Shown here: positions 12,721 to 25,100 of the stretch, piece after piece
Layout of the letters: each line of letters begins with the position of its first letter
Position numbering within the stretch: the stretch's first letter is position 1
Assembly: GCF_000346465.2 (NCBI RefSeq)
Contig: NC_034014.1
Location: forward strand, 30,327,777-30,391,776
Length of the DNA: 64,000 nucleotides
DNA from: Prunus persica
Taxonomy: Eukaryota > Streptophyta > Magnoliopsida > Rosales > Rosaceae
Direction: 5' to 3'
The notes under the pieces: generated by a model
What the model was told of the DNA's origin: nothing
What the model saw: only the letters and a program-made list of their open reading frames with translations
The model's database searches: none
Program-made: the position numbers and the translations under genes

Positions 12721-13466
12721 ATATGCTGGATAGGTTGAAGAGAGCTGAGTCAATTGTGAGAGAGAGCAGAGAAGGCGGAGTTCTCATTCACTCATTCATA
12801 TAAATATATTTGTGCGTACGCAAAGCTAAAATAGCCTAGAATTGGTCCAACGTGTTTTCTCCGAGATTGCAGACCGCAGAGAAGACGGTGAGAGAGAATG
12901 AAAAGAGGCCTTTGTTTTATAGTTTTGGAGATGAATCTGACACTGTTTTCTCCGTTCCAAGGTCAAGGCCCTCAAGGCCATTGGTTGCCTGTGTTGCTCA
13001 CAACCGACACTTTCTCATTTTTTTATTTAAGATAATATATATTCCAATAAAGTTTACGTAGAAAACAATTGAAACCCAGTGGGCTTTTAAACCCTTGTGA
13101 AACTCAATGCCGTCCAGGTATTGCTGTTGGGTTGGATTGGGTTTCTAAAATTCGTTTTAATACACCCACCCAATTTAGTTACTACACCCAACGAGCAAAT
13201 TTCCAATTTAGCTGTTCGTATAGTTTTGTTCGATTTAGGGCCGTTTAGAAACTTTCGCAAGTTTAGAGGGCAATTGAAGAAGCAAACAGCACGACATTCT
13301 TTTATCAAACGGCAGAACCAATTCTTTTACAAAGATTCAAAATACAGATAGTTTATGACTTTTCTGAGACTAAAACACACCACAATATTCTAACTAAAAT
13401 GTTCTTGGCATAACATCTAACTGGAAAGTTGAAACAGATAAAACAATAAATCTACACGGGATCAAT
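12721..13466. other. Intergenic: RGP5-like promoter and 3' flank of the next minus gene
   Basis: Non-coding sequence between the RGP5-like leader and the stop codon of the acidic membrane-protein gene. Short ORFs near 12852 and 13097 lack any recognisable domain. No TE ends were found. Confidence 0.4.
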
Positions 13467-15946
13467 TCAGTCTAGTTTAACTCCAATTATGGACATGAGA
13501 AACCGAAGTTTGTCATTGACTTGTGCAAGATCAGGATGGTCACCAAATGATGCAGGAAGTTCCACACCAGTGAAGAGGTAAAGAGCCTTGAGTTCCTCTA
13601 TGCATGTTGCATGGGGTGTGGCTTTGTATCCTACTATTCTTCGCATAGCATCAATCTGTCTCCATATTTTCGCCTCATCGTACGGTACCTGAAGATGCGC
13701 ACCAACTCCATCAGCTAAGTGAAGTCAAATTAAATTTATAGAATAAAAACAATTTACAACCATAGATACACTTCATCAGCACAGTAATCACAGAAGTGAT
13801 CAACAGTTTTTCCTTCTAAATGGGAAGTCAATGACTCAATAATCCGCACAACAGATCTTTTCTATCAACAACTCAAACGAAAATTAATCAACCCTTTTAT
13901 CTGAGATTACCAAAAGAGACGTCACACCCATTATGTAATTGAATGGTGTCATGCAACAAAGAAGTAAATGTACTTGAGCATGCAGATGGACTCAAAAATA
14001 ACAGTAAGAGGAGGAGAAATCGGTGTAGGGATAAGGATAAAGAATTCGAAATGGTGCAAGCGATACCCTATTTTATGATTGAAGTGGAGAATAATCAATG
14101 ATAATAAGAGGAAAGAAAAGGCACATAACTTCCGCATTTGTTATACCTAATAAATTTTGAACTACAATATATATAGGGGTCCAAAGATGTATACATTAAT
14201 CAAGCTCTAAAGTCTAACCCCGTTTGGATGCATGCTGACGTCCTTTCCAGAAGATATCACGGCATCTGTAGATTCATGTGCCCTGTGTGAAACAGGAAGC
14301 TCTGCGAAATCCGCACCTTCATCACCCCCATGACCTGAAGGTTCTCCAAAATTATCAGTTAATAATCATAGAATTAGTGGAGTGGGGAACAAATTTGTCC
14401 TAAGAGAAAGGATATGAAATTACTTTGATGATCATTTTTTATCTTTACCTTCAGAAGTTTCATAAGAATTATATTGCTGACCAGATACATTCTTCTCATC
14501 GAACAAATGAAGCCCACTTTCATCAGCAATCTCTCCTGCATCTACATTTGAGGAAACCACAGTTTCCTTCTCTCTGATCAACTGAAAATCTAAGTTATTG
14601 ACATTATCCTCTGCTCTCCCTCCTTGTAGTACTATTTCCTCCTTGCTTATCACAGGCTTTTGCTTGTCTTCCACGATGCTGCTCATCACAGGCCTCAAAT
14701 TTCTCGTTTCTGCCTCTAAAGTGTTGCCAACATCATTGGCTTCCCCTATGGGCTTCTCTGCCTTTGAATTATTGTCAGCATTCTTGCTTTCCAAAACACT
14801 CCCTATATCTCCAGTTGGTTTGACATGCCCAGAAACAGTAGTAGTGTTTGCATCGTTCACATGTTTCATTTCTTGGCGTTCTTGCATATCTTCACACTCT
14901 TTCGGAACTCTGCCTACTCCGCCGTCCATGGTACCAGTAGGTTTTTCTAATCTAATATCTGAAATTTTATCTTCAACTAGTATCTCTCTCTCTTCCGCAT
15001 TCCAATCAAATTGTTGATCTCTTACCTCCTTACCCCCTTCAACTTCTCCTGTATACTGCTTTTCCAAATCCATTGCATTATCAGCATTGCCTTCATCCCT
15101 AATTTTTTCTAGAAATTCCCTTGTCTCTTCCACCAACTCCTCCTCTTCTGCAGTGTTACTTGCAGTTTCTTGATCCCCACTTTCATCCATTACTATGGCA
15201 GTCACTTCAATTGGTGTCAGTCCTATTTCCTCAGCACCCTCAACTACATTCGACACCAATCTGTACATGTCGCTGACTGAATTCTCATCTAGCAAGGTAT
15301 CATCCTTATAATCCTGAATCAGTCCTTCAATATTCACCACATTAATGTTATCCAATATGAGCATTTCCTCCACATCCGTAGACTCACCAACATCCTCCTC
15401 ATATCTATTTTCGTCTTCAGCAAAATATTCTTGTGCATTCTTCTTAACACCCTCTTGCACACACTCATCCCCCTCCTCAATTCTCCCTTCCTCAAAAATT
15501 TCATCATTTTCCTCCTCTACTAATTCGATTCTCATCTTGCCTCCTCCTAGTATACCCCCACTATCCCATCCTTCCTCCTTTTCGGTATCAATCTTTCCTC
15601 CCTGTTCCTCACCCTGCTCTTCTTCTTCTTCATCATCATTTGACATTAATGTGCCATTTTCCAACAAAAGAGGAGGTGTACTATAAGGAAGCAACTTACT
15701 CATGAGCTTCTTAGTGCAAGCATAACTTGCCAAGACAACGGCACACGGAACACAAAAGGCAAAGCCAATTGCTGAAATAACCACAAGCGGTGGAAGAACC
15801 AATGGTGCAGAAGAAATTACAATAGCAGTGACCAGAATTATTTTTCCAAGTCCCAATCCCTTGTTCATGATCCAACTCACCCTGTCACTGTTAGCTTCAG
15901 CCCAGTTGTCTTCAATCTCCGCCGCCTCCTCACTCGGGTCTCCCAT
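13467..15946 (-). CDS. Unnamed acidic membrane protein with conserved C-terminal tail
   Basis: Minus-strand exons 15946..14449, 14334..14219 and 13688..13467 join (phases 1 and 0) to give 611 residues. ATG 15946 is the first in frame; the leader is probably split by an intron at 16407..15954 (CAG|GTAAGT donor, TATATAG acceptor). Residues about 34-78 form one or two hydrophobic segments (KIILVTAIVISSAPLVLPPL and AIGFAFCVPCAVVLASYAC). Residues about 100-500 are highly acidic and low in complexity (DDEEEEEQGEEQ), probably disordered. The last 73 residues are compact: KIWRQIDAMRRIVGYKA, CIEELKALYLFTGVELP and DKLRFLMSIIGVKLD. I recall this tail from unannotated plant proteins but know no function. 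The middle exon's donor (GGG|GTTAGA) is weak but is the only one keeping the frame. Confidence 0.75.
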
Positions 15947-17454
15947 CCTCTGTCTATATATAGCAACGAAATAAATTTGCAAGTTATTTGGTATTTCGGA
16001 TTCCAAACGTACATATGAAGATAAATTGTTTCATTTGAATTGCTTGGAAATTGATCGAACAGAAAAAATAAAATTCAACACAAAAAAAAGTCTCCAACTA
16101 TTGAAGGGCATCATCATCTAGCACGCAAGCTAGCCAAATAACACTAAACCAAGTAATGACAAATAACATTGAAGTAAACATGAGAATTACTCATGATTTT
16201 TCTAATCAAATTTTTAGTGATCAAATCAAAGAAATGTTGATGTGGTGCTCAGGAAAATGTAAGAAAAGTCGGAATTAAGGCGGCCAATGGATCAGAATGT
16301 CGAAATGAATTAACCACATTAACCATTAAATCTTGAATTTGATTCTTCCCCAGAAATATTAGTTCTAGAAATGAAGCAAATATATAAATCTTAAAGCGTA
16401 AACTTACCTGAATTTGGGGTTCTATTCTATGTATATGTAGCTGCTACTTAGCTTGACTTGATCTGTATCAGCTATGGTTTTGTAGATGACGGAAGCCACT
16501 CCTCATATGCAATGCATCATGCATGTTTATGGAGTTTTATAAACAGCTCTCTCAGACTCAGAGTCTCAAGTCATAAAACCCTAAGAAAAAGGACTCATAC
16601 AAGAAGATAAAGCGGTTTAGAGCAGACGGCGGATTGACACGCGTCGGGAGAAGGGCATTGACAGTTACAGGCCAAGGACAAACGACAAGGCGAGTGCTTT
16701 TTATCTCATCTGCTACTGCTACTGCTACTGCTTTTGCTTTACCCTATTGCATGCAGCATGCAGTATGCAGTGCGGCGGCTGATGATAATAATTGATCAAC
16801 TCTCCACGTGGCTGCATACAACAACACCACCTACACCTCCGCCTCTGACTAGGCAGGCAAATCTTGTTATTGAGCATTCCATATAATACTTGCTATTTTA
16901 AACAAAATTATATATATGTAACATGTGTATTGCGGTTAAGTTTAATGTGTTACATATTTTAATTACATGTGAGTTAAGTTAGTTGATTAAAACAATGTGT
17001 TCGTCTTTTCCTTTCAAATTTAAATAAAGACTTATGGAAAAGTATATTTTTAAAATGACTAGTAATAGTTATAACTGCGCATATGTTATACTGGTAACAT
17101 GCCCTGAAGAAATTTCTCTTAATTAGCAGAAGTAAGAAAATATTTACATATGTTCATAACTATTTATATTATACGATTCCATGCTATAACTGATAGAAAT
17201 GCAATGGTTCGCCAACAATGGAAAGATGTTATAGGTTGTTGATTTAATTTAAAAATTACAATAACAAGTCGTGGTAGATGAATTTAAAACTATTTTGCAA
17301 ATAATATATGAGGGATAGGTTAGTTGGTCACTTCAATAAGTCCGGTTCCTTTGAATTCCTCTCCATCTAAATTAGATTAATTAGATTAGACTATCGTTTG
17401 TATAAAAATTCAATTTTCAACAAATTACTGCGTGGCTGATAGGTTTGCCTTAAT

Positions 17455-17497
17455 TGGGCTGAGATTGGGCTGAGATTGTACACGAGTTCTAGGCCCA
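17455..17497 (+). promoter_or_regulatory. Site II (TGGGCY) cluster upstream of eIF3b
   Basis: TGGGCT occurs at 17455 and 17466, and GGCCCA (TGGGCC on the other strand) at 17492. Site II elements bind TCP factors and are enriched in promoters of plant translation and ribosomal-protein genes. They lie about 270-310 bp before the eIF3b start codon. Confidence 0.55.
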
Positions 17498-17662
17498 GGT
17501 AGTCGTTAACATGTTATGGAGTAGGAGTAGGAGTAGTGTTTTTCTTGTTTTGTTTGGTTCCTTTGCAATAAGTAGAAACTGACCAAGGCGAGTAGGGTAG
17601 GCAAATAACAGGGTCCAAACAGACTCATCCTCAACACAAACGGTAGCTGAAGACACTCACCA

Positions 17663-17671
17663 AAACCCTAA
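17663..17671 (+). promoter_or_regulatory. Telo-box AAACCCTAA at eIF3b
   Basis: A perfect interstitial telo-box about 100 bp before the ATG. Telo-boxes near transcription starts, combined with site II motifs, are characteristic of plant translation-apparatus genes expressed in dividing cells. Confidence 0.6.
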
Positions 17672-17763
17672 AAACACACTCTTTCTCCTTCGTCTCACTA
17701 CTGCGCCCTCTCAATCTCTGGCTTCTCTGTGACGCATCTCTCTAAACAAGGAGAAGACAAAAC

Positions 17764-20700
17764 ATGGGGGACGTCATGGTGTTGAACGACATAGAGGCGA
17801 CGGCGGCCCGAATCGGAATCGACCTCTCGCAGCTGGACCTCGATTCCATTCGTCTCCCTCCTGGTGAAGATTTTGGCATTATCAGGTAACCCTGGCTCAA
17901 ACCTAAAACCCTATCCCTGCCACATAAAATTATTTATAGCAAGATTTGGCTGTATGGAATTCAAATTTCTCTGTGTTGTCTATGTAGCATGCTTTAGACG
18001 ATTTTTAATTTATTTATTTATTTATTTATGGTTGCGTAGCGATGATGAGGATATATACCAAGAAGAAAATTCGGAGCTGGACTCAGGGTTTGGCAACATA
18101 ATTGTTGTTGATAACCTCCCGGTGGTTCCTAAAGAAAAGTACGAGAAGCTTGAAAATGTCATTCGTAAAATTTACAGTCAGATTGGTCTTATCAAGGACG
18201 ATGGGTTTTGGATGCCACTTGATCCCGAAACCCAAAAAACATTGGGCTATTGCTTCATCGAGTATAATACTCCTCAGGTATCTTTGTCTCTTAAAAATTA
18301 ACTATTTATGTGTTCTTTTGTGCTCCGAATGAATTTTCACCAATTGATACATAAGTGTAATCATTAACCATCACTTGGGTTCAAAACTATGTTTAAATAC
18401 GTGAACAATTGAATTGAGATATGACCATGTGTTAATGTAATTTTAGGAAGCTGAGCTTGCCAAGGAGAAGACTCATGGATACAAATTGGACAGGTCACAT
18501 ATTTTTGCTGTCAGCATGTTTGACGACTTTGATAGGTTCATGAAAGTTCCAGATCAATGGGCCCCTCCAGAAAGTAATCCGTACAAGCCAGGGGTAATTA
18601 TGCTCTGATCCATCACTTCTTTGTACATCGTGAATTAGGTATTTTTAGGCTCTGGTATTTATTGTGCTATCTACTTGGACATCTTTACAGGAGAATCTTC
18701 AACAATGGCTTACTGATGAAAAGGCCCGAGATCAGCTTGTGATTCGTGCTGGTTCGGATACTGAAGTTTTGTGGAATGATGCACGGCACTTGAAGCCTGA
18801 GCCTGTTTACAAGCGTGCTGTGAGTGGATATCATATCTCAAATTATATATTTTTTCCTCAAAACAGTCACCTTTTGTCTTATATAATTATTTAGGGTTTA
18901 GGGTAAATGATCATCTCTGTCTCCTGTTACAGTTCTGGACGGAAAGCTTTGTGCAATGGTCCCCTCTCGGGACGTATTTGGCCACTATTCACAGACAGGG
19001 TGCTGCTGTTTGGGGAGGTGCCTCTACCTTTAATCGTCTGATGCGTTATGCTCATCCCCAGGTTATTTTTGGTTTTTGGTTTCCAATTTAATTAGTATGT
19101 TGTAATTTTTCTTTCTTGGTCCTCAACTCTAACTGTCAACTGCAGGTTAGACTGATTGATTTCTCACCTGGTGAGAAATATTTGGTGACCTACAGCAGCC
19201 ATGAACCAAGCAATCCTCGTGATGCAAATGTGAGTTCTTTAGATAATGTGATTTATTGCTTTTATTTTTGCCTTGCTTCCATTACTAATGTGAAGTTATT
19301 TTATAGAGGGTTGTGATAAACATTTTTGATGTGAGAACTGGAAAAGTAATGAGAGATTTTAAAGGAACTCCAGATGATTTTGCAATTGGAGGTACTGGAG
19401 GTGTTGCTGGGGTGTCTTGGCCGGTGTTCAAGTAATTTTTCTATGCCACTAATCTACAGTGTGATTTTGAGTGTTTTGAGTGTAACTTGGCATGCTTAAC
19501 TTTTTCATTTATAATATTTTCAGATGGGCTGGCGGAAAAGATGATAAGTATTTTGCCAGAATGGGCAAAAATGTTATCTCTGTTTATGAAACAGAAACAT
19601 TTTCACTTGTAGACAAAAAGTCCATGAAGGTTGAGAATGTTATGGACTTCAGCTGGTCACCAACTGATCCGATTCTTGCTCTATTTGTTCCAGAATTGGG
19701 TGGTGGCAACCAACCTGCTAGGGTGCGCATTCTTGTTTCATTTGACTGGCTGTTTTCCTAGATTTGGTATTTTGTTTTTGTCCTTTTATTATTTCACTGT
19801 ACTATGTGAACTAATGCTTCACATTGATACAAATAGGTGAGTCTTGTTCAAATCCCCAATAAAGAGGAGTTGAGGCAAAAGAATCTTTTCAGTGTCAGTG
19901 ATTGCAAAATGTACTGGCAAAGCAACGGGGAGTATCTTGCTGTTAAAGTTGACCGGTATACAAAAACAAAGAAAAGCACATACACAGGCTTTGAGCTTTT
20001 CCGAATCAAAGAGCGAGACATCCCCATCGAGGTTTTGGAGCTTGAGAATAAGAATGACAAGATCATTGCATTTGCTTGGGAGCCCAAGGGCCATAGGTTT
20101 GCAGTTATTCATTGTGATAATACAAGCTCAAATAACAACCCAAGGCCCGATGTAAGTTTCTACTCCATGCGTAGTGGTCACAATACAGGCCGTGTTTCAA
20201 AGCTCACTACTTTGAAAGGGAAGCAAGCAAATGCTCTTTTCTGGTCACCTTCAGGGCGCTTTATAATACTCGCAGGATTGAAAGGTTTCAATGGGCAGCT
20301 GGAGTTTTACAATGTGGATGAGCTTGAAACCATGGCTACTGCCGAGCATTTTATGGCAACTGATATTGAATGGGATCCTACTGGAAGGTAAAATTTTGGA
20401 TATGTTACTATTTAGCAAAGAATTTTACTTGTCTTGATTTTGACATGTTAGCTTTTGCTTTCAGATATGTTGCTACTGCAGTGACTTCAGTTCATGAGAT
20501 GGAGAATGGTTTCAACATATGGTCCTTCAACGGCAAGCTACTTTATAGGATACTAAAGGATCATTTTTTTCAGGTAATGCCATTTGAGAGTATGCACTAA
20601 CTTTTATCTGCAGGCTCTTTGTTTTGGACGTTTCACTTGGTGTTTAAATAACTGTAATCATGTGTATTAAATCAAGATCCTTACATCAACAAAAGCAAAA

Positions 20701-21367
20701 TTATTTGAGGGATCCCTCAATGGAAGGTGACTATATATATATATGTATGTATTTGATGAAGTTTGTTGATAGTTTGGAAGTACCACATGCATCGTAGTGT
20801 CCTTTGTGACAAAGGATAAATTCCAATTGAAATAGATGTCATTCCTGTGGTGTCTAGTTTTTTTAAAATTTCTGTTTTGTAATTGATATTAGTAGGCATT
20901 TGTTTTGGTTATGTATTCTTTCCCTGTCTCAATTACATGTTTTAACTGCTTAGCCCAAACAAAAAGAAAAGAGAAGGAGGTAGATGTTCTAATCATTTGC
21001 GGGACACTTGTTTTCTTCTTATTTGTTATAGTTCTTATGGCGCCCAAGGCCACCATCATTCCTGACTCCTGAGAAAGAGGAGGAGATTGCAAAGAACTTG
21101 AAAAAGTACAGCAAGAAGTATGAGGCCGAGGACCAGGATGTGTCAATGTTTTTGAGTGAGCAGGATCGTGAGAAGAGGAGGATGTTGAAGGAAGAGTGGG
21201 AGAAATGGGTGGCTGAGTGGAAGCGGTTGCATGAAGAAGACAAATTGGAGAGGCAAAAGCTCAGAGAAGGAGAAGCAAGTGATGAAGAAGAGGAGTACGA
21301 GGCTAAAGATATTGAGGTTGAAGAGACATTGGACGTTTCAGAGGAGGTCGTTTCTTTTGAAGATTGA
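17764..21367 (+). CDS. EIF3B: Eukaryotic translation initiation factor 3 subunit B (eIF3b)
   Basis: Eleven exons: 17764..17885, 18040..18277, 18447..18593, 18691..18819, 18933..19061, 19146..19229, 19307..19431, 19524..19722, 19837..20387, 20465..20573, 21032..21367. They join to 722 residues, the family's usual plant length. eIF3b is a core scaffold of eIF3, which loads mRNA and Met-tRNA on the cytoplasmic 40S ribosome. An RRM lies at about residues 55-140 (NIIVVDNLPVV...GYCFIEY). It is followed by the WD-like nine-bladed propeller (FVQWSPLGTYLATIH, VRLIDFSPGEKYLVTYS, ALFWSPSGRFIILAG, DIEWDPTGRYVATA) and the C-terminal helix that binds eIF3i/g (FLWRPRPPSFLTPEKE), ending in an acidic tail. 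All introns are GT-AG. The last intron carries a lone MITE end (see 20701). Transcription may be set by the site II and telo-box motifs upstream. Confidence 0.97.
20701..20726. mobile_element. Solo MITE terminus in eIF3b intron 10
   Basis: A 26-bp stretch identical to the right terminal repeat of the MITE at 41940-42326, including the 16-bp palindrome TTGAGGGATCCCTCAA. It is followed by an (AT)n run, as at the other copy. No partner terminus was found nearby, so this is a truncated or decayed copy. Confidence 0.6.
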
Positions 21368-22131
21368 GTGTTATTTAGATTATAGTTTTGCAGCTTATGA
21401 ATCTGTCTTAGATTTTATCTTTTGAACACTGTATAACTACATCCTTAGATTATGCCAAGAGCTTCCGGATCAATTTTGATTTTGTTCCATGTTCTGTTTT
21501 TGTTTATGAACTGAAATTGATTGATCCAATTATTTAAGTTTGTTTCACACTTTCAGCGGCATATGTTGTTTTATGTTCATGTATTTCTGGAATTATGGAT
21601 TTACTTATAATCTTTTTGCACGAAAATCCGATTTTGGAAAATGTTTCGATTGTAATATCTGAACTAATATGAAGTTTATGCCATCCCCCGAGTCTTTTAT
21701 AAAACGAACTGAAGGGACATTTTCGATATTGTTCGTCTCCCTAGCATTTTCCTTTTATTTTCCGATGAAATGGAGTGGTAAACAACCCAGACACAGGACC
21801 GAAAACAACTAAAAGCAAATAAAAAAAGAAGAAAAAATTGTTTTTATTTTTGTCGGTCGACCCAATCCCATGCCGAACGACCCATGAAATGACTTATGAA
21901 CACTTGGGCCTGGTCATTGTTATCCAAATTTCCAAGGCCCGGGCCCACCAAGTCTTTCCCGATTGCCCATGTAATTCCCGGAAAGACTCGAGTGTTTTGC
22001 ACGTGCACCACCACTTATACCGAAAGCTTGCTAAGCTCTTCCCTAGTCTCGGGAAGAAAAGGGAGACCCAAAAACTCAAATTTCTTTGTGTTTCGAATTG
22101 ATTTGGAGCAGTACTTTGATAGAACGAGAAC
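21368..22131. other. eIF3b 3' flank and Pelota promoter
   Basis: A 764-bp interval between two co-oriented genes. The left half should be the eIF3b 3' UTR. The right half contains the site II motifs listed separately. No ORF of interest was found. Confidence 0.55.
21905..21947 (+). promoter_or_regulatory. Site II (TGGGCC) motifs upstream of Pelota
   Basis: TGGGCC at 21905 and a GGCCCGGGCCCA block ending at 21947 (TGGGCC on the reverse strand) lie about 190-230 bp before the Pelota ATG. These resemble the TCP-binding elements of housekeeping translation genes. Confidence 0.5.
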
Positions 22132-25100
22132 ATGAAGATTGTTCGCAAGGACCTTGTTCCAGGCGGACCCGGAAGCGTTAAGGTACTGTTACTATTATTA
22201 TGATGATTATCGTAATTGTTAGTTAGTTTTTGTTGGTTTGGGTGTAAGCATTTTTGTGTGGAAACAATTAGTGTTAATCTTTATTCTGAGTTGAATTTTG
22301 GCTAACTTTGGAATTGGTGGGTGTGGCAGATGATACCGGTCGATTCCGATGATCTATGGTATGCTTATAATTTGATTGCTCCAGGAGACATAGTTATGGC
22401 TGTCACTGTTAGGTAAAGTCCTTTTTCTTTTAGTATCACTTTGCAATCGATGTGAGTGGTATCTTTCTATGTGTCTTAGTGTATATTTGCTTATATGCAT
22501 AGAGGTTATCCTGATTGCTTGCATGATATTCTCTTTTACATAACTCGTGCTCAGAAACCTGTTTGAATAAAATAACATGTATCCAGTAGAAATTTTCTTG
22601 ACAACCATATACATTCTGTAATAGGAAAGTTCTGAGAGAAAGTGCTTCTGGTGGAAGAGATGCAGAGCGTGTGAAACTGAAGTTAGAGATAAAAGTTGAG
22701 GAGGTAATGGAGAAAAGTTAGATCCAATTTCATAAGGGTTGGTTGTGCATGTGTGTGTAACGAAGTTTTCTTAAGATGCTTTTTGTTTCATATTATGTTC
22801 TTCTTCCCCATATTCCTATTAGGTTGCTGATTATGACAAAGTAGGAGCTGTCTTGCGTATACGTGGAAAGAATATCCTGGAGAATGAATATGTAAAGGTA
22901 ATTGTGGCCTTATGTTGATTTATAAACTGATGATTTGGAAATTTTTAAGTTCTTTAAGTTTTTCGTCTTCTTATTATAGATAGGAGCATTTCACACTTTG
23001 GAACTTGAGCTGCAGCGACCTTTTGTGTTAAGAAAGGCATGCTTTTCTTTAATCCATACAAATTATAACAAGCCATATTTTCTTTTTCGGTGTTGAATTC
23101 TTTTAAGACTATGCTGTATAAAATCTGTTAGGCAATGTGATGACTTGTGGCATGCTATGTCGTATGTTTTAGGATGTCTGGGACTCATTGGCCTTGCACG
23201 AACTCAATCAAGCCTCTGGTATGCCCTCTTTTTCCCCTTTTCTCTTTTAAATGATTCTTTTATATTCTTAAGTTAGTAGTACTCTTTTTCTTGTGGTATT
23301 GACCAATTAATCTTAAAAATTGTCTCATGCCTGTCTTCATCATTGACTCTAGCCCTATGCTAGGTTATTAGGGATGGAGGTTGATGTTTAGGGTCCAATC
23401 TCTACTGGGTGCATTCCTAAGTTGTGGCCAAAAAAAGAAAGAATAAGTATTGTTTAACATGGTAGGATTGATAAGAAAAACTAACTTGATGCCAAAATTA
23501 GCCGTCACATAAATGGCAATTTAGAAGTGCTTAATCTTGGAAGTGTCATCTAGGTTACCAAGTATGAACGCTGAAGAATTTGAAATCAACCTTTTATGTG
23601 ATGGTCTTGTATCTACAATTTTCAGATCCTGCTGCAAGTGCTGATCTAGCTGTGATCTTAATGCAAGAAGGATTAGCACATGTTCTCCTTGTTGGTAAAA
23701 GGTGTGTCTGACTTCATTCGGGACATGCGTCCTTGTTTGAGTTTTGTGCTACACTATCAGTTGATGGTCTCCATGGACAATTTCAAGCCTATTTGATAAC
23801 TACTTGAATAATCAGGCACATTATTCACTCTAGTTTTCATTCACACCTATTCTTCTGGTAGTTATTTGCATTAGGATCTTGGTAATATCCTTGAAATGTG
23901 TGCTAGGAAACTGCATGACAGACTGGTCAATGTTTTTACGAAAATGTGGACTTTGAAAATCTCAGTTATAAAAAGCTCAAAATCCAGATCATGCATGTGT
24001 ACACTGTTATCCTATATTACTTACTATGTTCCTGCATTGACGACCTTATGCGACTAATGTTTTTGCAACTAATTATATCAGCATGACAATCACTCGTTCA
24101 CGGATAGAAACTTCAATTCCTCGCAAGCATGGACCTGCCATTGCAGGTTATGAGTCGGTACGCTTCTTTTTCTTTCAGAATTTATATTTCCCGAAATGAA
24201 GTTATCCGGTAAGACAGATGTTCTGATAATTTCAGTAAATATTGTATCACTAATATCTTTGTGTCTTCTACAGGCTTTGAGTAAGTTCTTTGAGAATGTA
24301 TTACAGGTAATTTCTAGTTGAGTTTTATTTCTGAAGCTCCTTACACTTTCAAACATAGCTTGCCTGTATTGTAACAGGTGTCTATATCTTGCAGGCTTTC
24401 TTGAAGTATGTTGATTTCAGTGTTGTCCGCTGTGCTGTGATTGCAAGTCCAGGTTTCACAAAGGTGTGGTATGAGTCCGTATGAATTAAAATCCCATTAA
24501 AAGTTAGTTTACTTGTGGACTATATAGTAGCACTACAAATAGTGCTTTCTTATGAAATACTAATGATGTAATGTCATGTGCTTCAGGATCAGTTTCATCG
24601 TCACCTATTGTTGGAGGCAGAAAGAAGACAGCTGAGATCTATTATTGAAAACAAGTCGCGGATAATTCTTGTGCATACAAGCTCGGGTTACAAGTATGGT
24701 CATGTGTTATTTATAGTATCAATCTCCTGATATTTCTGATGGAAAATTGACCTTTCATAATTCCCTGCCCATAACTAAAATCGACAATGTTGCATTGCCC
24801 TCGACAAGCCTAAGAATGGTTTAAATCAAAACTACTTCTTTATTTTTCTGTAAAATGTTCCGGATTTTACCCTTTTATCATTTTCATTTTCCACTGGATC
24901 ACTTTGTTGGAGTGGTCCACATTTCATGTTAGTCTAGCGACTACGGATTAATGCGTTTCATGATTTTTATCGCTGCAATTGGTGTTACGTTTTTAGTGAG
25001 CGATCCCCAGCATGAGCTGGCAACATATCATGTATATCACTTTCTTAAAGAGTAACTGGGGCCTTATCAATTCATAAATCCAGTACGTGTGATCCTTATT

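Larger units (their letters stand above)
15947..17763. other. Divergent promoter region (acidic membrane protein / eIF3b)
   Basis: The left part holds the split leader of the minus-strand gene; the right part is the eIF3b promoter. The middle, around 16600-17400, is AT-rich and shows no coding or transposon signal that I can support. Confidence 0.5.

Noticed and set aside
15345..15686. Serine-rich plus-strand ORF opposite the acidic protein.
   Set aside because: It is the complement of GAA/GAG-rich codons in the real minus-strand exon.
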